NCBI GenBank assembly: GCA_037176705.1
Contig: CM073889.1
Location: 104,487,890 to 104,551,889, forward strand
Length of the DNA stretch: 64,000 bases
From: Molossus alvarezi
Lineage: Eukaryota > Chordata > Mammalia > Chiroptera > Molossidae
Direction of reading: 5' to 3'
Shown piece by piece: positions 56,951 to 64,000 of this stretch. The notes below the pieces were generated by a model that was not told the DNA's origin, ran no database searches, and saw only the letters and a program-made list of their open reading frames with translations. The translations under genes and the position numbers were made by a program. The first letter of the stretch is position 1. Every line of letters starts with the position of its first letter.

Positions 56951-59900
56951 ATGGCAATAAATAAGTACATTTCAATAATCACCTTAAACGTAAACGGATT
57001 GAATGCTCCCATAAAGAGACACAGAGTAGCTGATTGGATAAGAAAGCATGACTCATCTATATGTTGTTTACAAGAGACCCACCTCTCAACAAAAGACTCA
57101 CATAGGTTGAAAGTGAAGGGATGGAAAAAAATTTTCCAAGCAAATGGAAAGCAAAAAAAAGCTGGGGTAGCAATTCTCATATCTGATAAAATAGATTTCA
57201 AAATGAAGACCATAACTAGAGACAAAGATGGTCACTACATAATATTGAAAGGATCTATCCAACAGGAAGATATAACCTTAATAAACATATATGCACCCAA
57301 TATAGGAGCACCAAAATATATTAAAAATCTTCTGGAGGACTTCCAAGGAGAAATCGACAACAATACAATCATAGCAGGGGACTTCAACACCCCGTTGACA
57401 GCACTGGATAGATCCTCTAGGCAAAAAATTAGCAAGGAAACAGAGACTCTAAATGAAGCACTAGACCAAATGGATTTAATAGATATCTACAGAGAATTAC
57501 ACCCCAAAACTACAGAATACACATTCTTCTCAAGTGCACATGGGACATTCTCAAAGATAGACCACATGATAGGACACAAACTAAATCTCTACAAGTTCAA
57601 GAAGATTGAAATCATATCAAGCATCTTCTCAGATCACAATGGCATGAAACTAGAAATCAATTGCAACAAGAACATGCAAAGACATTTCAACACATGGAGG
57701 CTAAATAGCATGTTATTAAACAATGAATGGGTCACCGAGGAGATCAAGGAAGAAATTAAAAACTTCCTGGAAACCAATGAAAATGAACACACAACAACAC
57801 AAAATCTATGGGATGCAGCGAAAGCAGTTCTGAGAGGGAAGTTCATAGCACTACAGGCCTACCTCAAAAAACAAGAAAAATTTCTAATTGACTGTCTAAC
57901 CTCACAACTTAAAGAATTAGAAAGCAAACAAAAAGAAAACCCCAGAGCAAGTAGAAGGAAGGAAATAGTAAAGATCAGAGCAGAAATAAATGACATAGAG
58001 ACCAAAAAAACAATTCAAAGGATCAATGAAACAAAGAGCTGGTTTTTCGAAAAGATAAACAAGATTGATGGACCCTTAGCTAGACTCACCAAGAAACAAA
58101 GAGAGAGAACCCAAATACACAAAATCAGAAATGAAAGAGGAGAAGTAACAACCAACACCACAGAAATACAAAAGATCGTTAACAACTACTATGAACAACT
58201 ATATGGCAACAAATTCGACAATCTAAGCGAAATGGACAAATTTCTAGAAACATACAGTCTCCCAAAACTATTCCCAGAAGAGATAGAAAACTTGAACAGA
58301 CCAATAACAGCTAAGGAAATTGAAGAGGTAATCAAGACTCTCCCAGCAAACAAAAGCCCAGGCCCAGATGGCTTCACGGGGGAGTTTTACCGAACATTCA
58401 AAAAAGAACTAACACCCATTCTCCTCAAACTATTTCAAAAAATTCAAGAAGAAGGAAGACTTCCAAACACGTTCTATGAGGCCAGCATAATTCTAATTCC
58501 AAAACCAGAAAAAGACACTACGAAGAAAGAAAACTACAGGCCAATATCCCTGATGAACATAGACGCCAAAATCCTGAACAAAATATTAGCAAATCGGATC
58601 CAGAAATACATCAAAAAAATTATTCACCATGACCAAGTGGGATTCATTCCAGGGATGCAAGGCTGGTACAATATTCGCAAATCAATAAACGTGATACACC
58701 ACATCAACAAAATGAAGAATAAAAACCACATGATCATATCAATAGATGCTGAAAAAGCATTCGACAAAATCCAGCATCCATTTCTGATAAAAACGCTCAG
58801 CAATGTAGGAATAGAGGGATCATATCTCGACATAATAAAGGCCATATATGAAAGACCTACAGCCAACATCATACTCAATGGACAGAAACTAAAAACATTT
58901 CCACTAAGAACAGGAACAAGACAGGGATGTCCACTTTCACCACTCTTATTTAACATTGTACTGGAAGTCTTAGCCACAGCAATCAGACATGAAGAAAAAA
59001 TAAAAGGGATCCAAATTGGAAAGGAGGAAGTGAAACTGTCATTATTTGCAGATGACATGATATTGTACATAGAAAACCCTAAAGATTCCATCAAAAATCT
59101 ATTAGACTTAATAAATGAATTTGGCAAAGTAGCAGGATACAAAATTAATGTCAAGAAATCGACGGCATTCGTGTACACCAATGATGAACTCACAGAAAGA
59201 GAAACTGAAAAAACAATCCCATTTACCATCGCACCAAAAAAATTACGATACCTAGGAATAAACTTAACCAAGGAAGTAAAGGACCTATTTGCAGAAAACT
59301 ACAGGTCATTGAAAAAAGAAATAGAGGAAGATATAAAAAAGTGGAAGCACATACCCTGTTCATGGATTGGAAGAATTAACATAATTAAAATGTCCATACT
59401 ACCCAAAGCAATCTATAGATTCAATGCAATCCCCATCAAAATACCAACGACATATTTCATAGAACTAGAACAAATACTTCAAAAGTTCATATGGAACCAA
59501 AAAAGACCCCGAATAGCCACAGCAATCTTGAAAAAGAAGAACAAAGTAGGTGGGATCACAATACCAGATATCAGGTTATACTACAAAGCGACTGTAACCA
59601 AAACAGCCTGGTACTGGCACAAGAACAGGCATATAGACCAGTGGAACAGAACTGAAAACCCAGAAATGGACCCAAGGCAATACGCTCAATTAATATTTGA
59701 CAAAGGTGGCAAGAGCATACAGTGGAGTAAAGACAGCCTCTTTAATAAATGGTGTTGGGAAAATTGGACAGCTACATGCAAAAAAATGAAACTAGACCAT
59801 CAACTTACACCATACACCAAAATAAACTCAAAATGGATAAAAGACTTAAATGTGACCCGTGAATCCATAAAAACTCTAGAAGAAAATGTAGGCAACAAAA

Positions 59901-60775
59901 TTTCGGACATCATACGGAGCAGAATTTTCACTGACACATCACCTAAGGCAACAGAAATAAAGGAGAAAATGAACACATGGGACTACATCAAACTAAAAAG
60001 CTTCTGCACAGCAAAAGAAACAATCATCAAAATGGAAAGGCAACCCACTGTATGGGAGAACATCATTGCCAATGATGTATCAGATAAGGGGTTAATTTCC
60101 AGTATATATAGAGTGCTCATACAACTCTACAAAAGGAGGACAAAGAACCCAATTAAAAAATGGGCAGAGGAGCTGAATAGACACCTCTCCAAACAGGACA
60201 TACAAATGGCCAAGAGACATATGAAGAAATGCTCCACATCACTAATCATCAGAGAGATGCAAATTAAAACAACAATGAGGTATCACCTCACACCTGTCAG
60301 AATGGCCGCCATCAACAAATCATCAAACAACAAGTGTTGGCGAGGGTGTGGAGAAAAGGGGACTCTAATACACTGCTGGTGGGAATGCAGACTGGTGCAG
60401 CCGCTATGGAAAACAATATGGTGCTACCTCAAGAAATTAAAAATTGAACTTCCATTTGACCCAGTGATCCCACTGCTGGGAATATACCCTAAGAAGCCTG
60501 AAACACCAATCAGGAAGAATATATGTACCCCCATGTTCATAGCAGCACTATTTACAATAGCTAAGATCTGGAAACAGCCCAAGTGTCCACCAGTAGACGA
60601 ATGGATAAAAAAGTTGTGGTACATATACACAATGGAGTACTATGCAGCGGTAAGAAAGAAAGATCTCTTATCCTTTGAGACGACATGGAGGGACCTGGAA
60701 AGTATTATCCTAAGTGAAAGAAGCCAAGCAGAAAAAGACAAATACCACATGATCTCACTTATATACGGAATATAA
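56951..60775 (+). CDS. ORF2: L1 ORF2 protein (endonuclease and reverse transcriptase)
   Basis: The 1,274-residue protein nicks target DNA and reverse-transcribes L1 RNA from the nick in the nucleus. The N-terminal AP-type endonuclease has N13, E42, D144, N146, D204, D228 and H229 (GDFN at 143-146; SDH at 227-229). The linker/Z region carries SPGPDGF, and the reverse transcriptase has [13 protein letters not shown] and FADD at 699-702. The C-terminal motif is C1129-X3-C1133-X7-H1141-X4-C1146. Every position is one less than in human ORF2p (1,275), so the whole layout is preserved. ATG at 56951 is in a TAAACAAAAATGG context. In L1s ORF2 is translated from the same RNA at a low rate. No disabling change is seen; activity is inferred. 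Confidence 0.97.
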   Translation: MAINKYISIITLNVNGLNAPIKRHRVADWIRKHDSSICCLQETHLSTKDSHRLKVKGWKKIFQANGKQKKAGVAILISDKIDFKMKTITRDKDGHYIILKGSIQQEDITLINIYAPNIGAPKYIKNLLEDFQGEIDNNTIIAGDFNTPLTALDRSSRQKISKETETLNEALDQMDLIDIYRELHPKTTEYTFFSSAHGTFSKIDHMIGHKLNLYKFKKIEIISSIFSDHNGMKLEINCNKNMQRHFNTWRLNSMLLNNEWVTEEIKEEIKNFLETNENEHTTTQNLWDAAKAVLRGKFIALQAYLKKQEKFLIDCLTSQLKELESKQKENPRASRRKEIVKIRAEINDIETKKTIQRINETKSWFFEKINKIDGPLARLTKKQRERTQIHKIRNERGEVTTNTTEIQKIVNNYYEQLYGNKFDNLSEMDKFLETYSLPKLFPEEIENLNRPITAKEIEEVIKTLPANKSPGPDGFTGEFYRTFKKELTPILLKLFQKIQEEGRLPNTFYEASIILIPKPEKDTTKKENYRPISLMNIDAKILNKILANRIQKYIKKIIHHDQVGFIPGMQGWYNIRKSINVIHHINKMKNKNHMIISIDAEKAFDKIQHPFLIKTLSNVGIEGSYLDIIKAIYERPTANIILNGQKLKTFPLRTGTRQGCPLSPLLFNIVLEVLATAIRHEEKIKGIQIGKEEVKLSLFADDMILYIENPKDSIKNLLDLINEFGKVAGYKINVKKSTAFVYTNDELTERETEKTIPFTIAPKKLRYLGINLTKEVKDLFAENYRSLKKEIEEDIKKWKHIPCSWIGRINIIKMSILPKAIYRFNAIPIKIPTTYFIELEQILQKFIWNQKRPRIATAILKKKNKVGGITIPDIRLYYKATVTKTAWYWHKNRHIDQWNRTENPEMDPRQYAQLIFDKGGKSIQWSKDSLFNKWCWENWTATCKKMKLDHQLTPYTKINSKWIKDLNVTRESIKTLEENVGNKISDIIRSRIFTDTSPKATEIKEKMNTWDYIKLKSFCTAKETIIKMERQPTVWENIIANDVSDKGLISSIYRVLIQLYKRRTKNPIKKWAEELNRHLSKQDIQMAKRHMKKCSTSLIIREMQIKTTMRYHLTPVRMAAINKSSNNKCWRGCGEKGTLIHCWWECRLVQPLWKTIWCYLKKLKIELPFDPVIPLLGIYPKKPETPIRKNICTPMFIAALFTIAKIWKQPKCPPVDEWIKKLWYIYTMEYYAAVRKKDLLSFETTWRDLESIILSERSQAEKDKYHMISLIYGI

Positions 60776-61008
60776 TGAACATAACAGTCTGAGGAATACA
60801 GTAGACCCAGACACATGGAAGTAGGGCACAGACTGACATCCCTCAGAGGAGGGGATGGGGGGTGGGGGGGTGGGAAGAGATAAACCACAGAACTTATATG
60901 CATGTATGCATGACCAATGGACATGGACAACTAAGCCGGGGACAGGGTGGAGGTGGGGGGGTGGGGTGGGGGGTGCCAATGGGGTAAAAAGGTAAAATGT
61001 CTGTAACA
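60776..61008 (+). other. L1 3' UTR with G-rich tracts
   Basis: Two G-rich tracts (60850-60874 and about 60936-60978) each have four or more runs of three or more G, able in principle to form G-quadruplexes. G-rich 3' UTR tracts are common in mammalian L1s. The other L1 copies here have the same tracts in weaker form. Confidence 0.85.
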
Positions 61009-61110
61009 AAAAAAAATAAATAAATAAATAAAAAAATAAAAAAAAAAAAATAAAAATAAAAAAAAAATAAATTTTATTTTTCAACTACAAAAAAAAAAAA
61101 AAAAAAAAAA
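61009..61110 (+). other. L1 A-rich tail in two parts, with a 17-base insert
   Basis: An AAATA-type A-rich run (to 61071) is followed by 17 non-A-rich bases, TTTTATTTTTCAACTAC (61072-61088), and then 22 pure A (61089-61110). This two-tail pattern is what short 3' transduction produces. Confidence 0.7.
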
Positions 61111-61126
61111 GAAAATAATCAAATTG
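61111..61126. repeat. Target-site duplication, right copy (full-length L1)
   Basis: An exact copy of 55188-55203. Confidence 0.98.
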
Positions 61127-61282
61127 AAATTATATTTAAAAAATCTGAAAGTACTTTCTTTCTCTCACTTGCTGATGTAATGTTGAAATTTCTTACAGTA
61201 ATGCAAATGGTTCCACCCCAAATAAACTTCTGTAAATGAGATATTTCAAAATAACAGAAGACAGAGTATGCATCCATTTTTA

Positions 61283-61505
61283 TTTTTATTTTTTTAATGT
61301 ATTTTTAATTATTTTGTAGATAGAGAGGAAGGGAGAGGGAGATACAAACATCTATGTGAGAGAGAAACATCTATCAGCTGCCTCCTGTACGCCCCCTACT
61401 GGGGATCAAGCCTGAAACCCAGGCATGTGCCCTGACCAGGAATCAAACTGGGACCACTCAGTCCATGGGATGATACTCAACCCACTGAGCCACACCAGCT
61501 GGGTA
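61283..61505 (-). mobile_element. VES-type SINE (classic form)
   Basis: Minus-strand copy with head ending near 61503, 'cacatgcctgggtttcaggc' middle, 'gaggcagctgatagatg' and A-tail. ATGCATCCATTTTTA is duplicated exactly (61268-61282 and 61506-61520). Confidence 0.92.
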
Positions 61506-61845
61506 ATGCATCCATTTTTAGAACAGTCATACTGCACCTATCTTGTAAGCACTAACAAAACTTATAAACAGACAAATTCAGGAGTCCATTCCTAAAGTAA
61601 CACTGCCCAGGACCTCTCTCCTGAACTCTGACCCTGTGCAATTCACCTTGAGCTGTGTTCTAAGTTCTGCACATAAACTGTTCCAGCAGCAATCTGGGCT
61701 GCTTTAGCTGGGTGCCAATGTAGATTTCTACAAGGTAGAGCATCTCCTTAGGGCTCAGGGGCATTTTAAAGCTAGGATTGTCAGATGTGACTCCACTTCC
61801 AGCTTGATGACCCAACCGAGGTGCCCCCCAAAGGCTAAAGAAGTA

Positions 61846-62033
61846 GTTCTCAAACATAGCCTGCCCCAAACAACAGCAGCAGCAAAAGAATCTAAAAATG
61901 TATTAAAATGCAAATTTTTAGGCCCTGCTCAAGACTTACAGAAACAGAAACTCTGGGTATGTGATGTAGCATCTTGTGTATTAACAAGCTTTCCATGTTT
62001 TCTCATTCATGCTTAAGTTTGAGAATCACTGGA
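61846..62033 (+). mobile_element. hAT-Charlie MITE remnant (MER-type)
   Basis: Starts AGTAGTTCTCAAAC and ends AGTTTGAGAATCACTGG, an inverted pair. The interior has 'aaaatgcaaatttttaggcc', 'cagaaactctgggtat' and 'attaacaagctttccatg', typical of Charlie-type MITEs. I am unsure of the exact family. Confidence 0.65.
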
Positions 62034-62050
62034 TTAAAAAAAAGTCTAGT

Positions 62051-62244
62051 CCAGCCAGTGTGGCTCAGTGGTTGAGCATCGGCCCATGCACCAAGAGGTC
62101 GCTGGTTCTATTCTCGGTCAGGACACATGCCCATGTTGTGGGCCCAATCCCCAGTGGGGAGCATGCAGGAGGTGGCCAATCGATATTCTCGCTCATCGAT
62201 GTTTCTCTCCCTCTTCCTTCCTCTCTCTCTGAGATCAATAAGGG
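62051..62244 (+). mobile_element. VES-type SINE (classic form)
   Basis: Head CCAGCCAGTGTGGCTCAGTG, 'caggacacatgcccatgttg', 'ggaggtggccaatcgatatt', CT-rich stretch and short tail. AAAGTCTA lies on both sides. It inserted beside the end of the MER-type element. Confidence 0.88.
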
Positions 62245-62259
62245 AAAGAAAGTCTACAT

Positions 62260-62968
62260 GTTAGGGAACGTTTACAGCAAACATTTTGGAAAGCCCTGTA
62301 CAGGTTTTATTGTTGTTGCTGTTGAAATTACAAGTATAAGGTGTTCTCCAAACTTTCATATGAAAAATCCTCAAGGTTGAGGACCACGTACAGAAGTCTA
62401 TGCACTATTGTAAAATTTATTGTATGTATTACTTTCTGTATAGCCACACTTTCTCACTTGGTTCAGTGACCCAGAGTTTTATAGCTCCAATTCCATACAT
62501 TTATATATGAGCAACAGAAGCCAAGTAAGTCACTGCCCAGGTAAAGTTATCCAAGAAGGATCATGAAAACATTTCCCCCACCAAAACGATTTCTCAAATT
62601 CACCTTCCATGGTGCCTAATAGTCCATAATTGAAGATTCTAATTTGGGGTAGGGCATTCCACCAGCAGAATCACTCCTTCAAGATGCAATACCTTTATAA
62701 TGGGGACAATATCGTAATTATCCATCAACACCTTCGTTTTCAAGATTAACTTTGGATACCGAGAAACACTGAGAGAGAATGGGATATAGGACAAGATGGT
62801 TGGCACTGGGAAAGGAGTGGGAAAGATGAAAAGGAAGGCAGAAAAGAATAACCCCAGCAAAAGACAGTCTGAAAACGAGGGAGTGGTCAGCATGGCACTT
62901 TGATGAGCTAAGAGGCAGCATGATAGTCTTGGTTCTTTAAGTATATGCTGAAGCAAAGAAGAGTTTAC
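62260..62968. other. Unassigned DNA
   Basis: No gene or named repeat is recognised. Confidence 0.35.
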
Positions 62969-62971
62969 AAA

Positions 62972-63003
<32 letters not shown>

Positions 63004-63012
63004 AGAAAAAGA
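62969..63012. repeat. A-run and AAAAG simple repeat
   Basis: About 20 A followed by AAAAG units. It might be the tail of an unrecognised retrocopy. Confidence 0.85.
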
Positions 63013-63035
63013 TTTTCACTCTGAATTTTCTTTTT

Positions 63036-63222
63036 TTGAAACTTTTTTTTCTTGACTGATTTTTAGAGAAAGAGTAAGGGAAAGGGATGTTTCTAAAGAT
63101 AGAAACATCGATGAGAGAGAACATTGATTGGCCACCTCCTGCACACTCGCCCACTGGGAATCGAACCAGCAACCTCTTGGTGCATGGGTCGACACTCAAC
63201 CACGGAGCCACACCAGCCGGGC
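63036..63222 (-). mobile_element. VES-type SINE (shortened classic form)
   Basis: Minus-strand head ends at 63222; the B-box-like region is followed directly by 'ggcgagtgtgcaggaggtgg', so the 'cacatgcccgggttg' segment is missing. A 'gtttctaaagatagaaacat' palindrome-like insert lies in the CT stretch. CACTCTGAATTTTCTTT is duplicated exactly (63019-63035 and 63223-63239). Confidence 0.92.
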
Positions 63223-63239
63223 CACTCTGAATTTTCTTT

Positions 63240-64000
63240 AACACCAGCTCTGATTAGATCCTTCATATTTTTCCCACCATTCACAATGGCAAATATTATC
63301 TTGCCCACATGCATATGATCAATTAAAAATTTATTTTACTCAAAGAGCCTTTCTTTGCTTAAATGATAGAAAGAAATCAATCCATCAGCTTATTCTATGC
63401 AATTATTCACCATTACAAACCACTTTATTGCATATAACTTTTAGCCATTACTATTAACAATTATTCCTTGAGTATCAGGAGGTGAAACCTTCTTGCATGC
63501 TATGGAGTTTAGTGTTTAGAACAAAGCCTGTTCACCTGTCACCAATGCCATAAACTTCTTTCTAGAATTCCAAAGAAGGATGGGAGAAATTTGAGAGTCA
63601 ACAGGTGAAATGAAAACTCAAGCAGAAGGTGAGGCACGCTACCCTGAGAACACCTGGGATATTTTAGTGTTCCTTTATTTGTTTACCAGAAAGCATTAGC
63701 TAGATTTATTTCCATCTACAGTGTATTCGATGCCAGAGACATTCTTTTGGCCTCAGGCACCCTGAAAATAAAACATATTTCAGTTATTTTTAAAAATAAA
63801 TGTCTCTTAGAAATGTATTTCGAACCTTCCATTTCTATTCTCCACGAAAAATATGTGCCCCGCAACAAAAACACCACCTATCAACCTATCACACCGTTTC
63901 TCAGCATGGCAGCCAAAGCCAGCGGACTACACCAACAGGAGGGAAAAGTCAGCAGGATCAGGTCCGAACAGGGCTGGTTTTAGGTCCAGCCTGGCTTGGA
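63240..64000. other. Unassigned DNA to the window end
   Basis: No gene is supported. A 78-codon plus-strand frame (63747-63983) has no recognisable domain. Confidence 0.35.

Larger units (their letters stand above)
55204..61110 (+). mobile_element. L1: Full-length L1 LINE with both ORFs intact
   Basis: The 5,907-base element has a 5' UTR (55204-56023), ORF1 (56024-56905), a 45-base spacer, ORF2 (56951-60775), a 3' UTR and an A-rich tail (about 61009-61110). Perfect 16-base duplications flank it. Both frames are uninterrupted, key catalytic residues are present and the tail is long, all signs of a recent insertion. It is the only element in the window that could plausibly encode a working retrotransposition machine. 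Confidence 0.98.

Noticed and set aside
58624..59271. 215-codon minus-strand open frame
   Set aside because: It is the shadow of L1 ORF2 on the opposite strand; the real frame is the plus-strand ORF2.
1..64000. CRISPR array, operon, phage or bacterial features
   Set aside because: The repeat content is mammalian; no regularly spaced direct repeats or prokaryotic gene organisation exist.

Overview
This window is mammalian genomic DNA, almost certainly from a bat (Chiroptera, Yangochiroptera). The main reason is about twenty copies of the tRNA-derived VES-type SINE typical of these bats. Supporting this are young L1 LINEs, a SPIN-type hAT element, mariner-type MITEs and the usual ancient mammalian repeats (MIR, L2, MER5A, old L1). 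The exact family or species cannot be fixed from sequence alone. I see no host protein-coding gene, exon, tRNA, rRNA or snRNA gene that I can support, so the window reads as an intergenic or deep intronic repeat archive.

Layout. 1-5910 is mostly unassigned AT-rich DNA. 5911-6388 holds two VES SINEs back to back. 6405-14300 has an LTR-like stretch, an unusually short VES (9791-9889), L2 and MER5A remnants, and a VES at 14336-14560. 14683-15652 is a 5'-truncated L1 carrying a SPIN-like element (15277-15465). 15900-22324 mixes MIR, old L1, MER5A and several SINEs, including a second short VES (17625-17722). 24728-27668 is a young L1 with intact ends but about 2.9 kb missing from its middle; it landed inside the end of a mariner MITE (27677-27805). 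28280-34950 holds MIR, two long L2 stretches, hAT remnants and an old LTR-like repeat. 35613-36144 is another SINE pair. 38036-42850 holds old L1 pieces, one very young VES (38736-38987), a second mariner MITE and two SINE-head fragments. 42851-48877 is a decayed near-full-length L1 nested in a still older L1. 53751-54082 is a short antisense L1.

The centrepiece is 55204-61110: a full-length L1 with a GC-rich 5' UTR, an open ORF1 (293 codons), an open ORF2 (1,274 codons) with endonuclease, reverse transcriptase and Cys/His motifs all present, a G-rich 3' UTR, a long A-rich tail and a perfect 16-bp target-site duplication. By sequence it is a candidate retrotransposition-competent element. Its ORF1 protein (RNA-binding chaperone) and ORF2 protein (nickase plus reverse transcriptase) would copy the element itself. 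In L1 biology generally they also supply in trans the machinery that SINEs such as VES use, which explains the many VES copies here with A-tails and target-site duplications.
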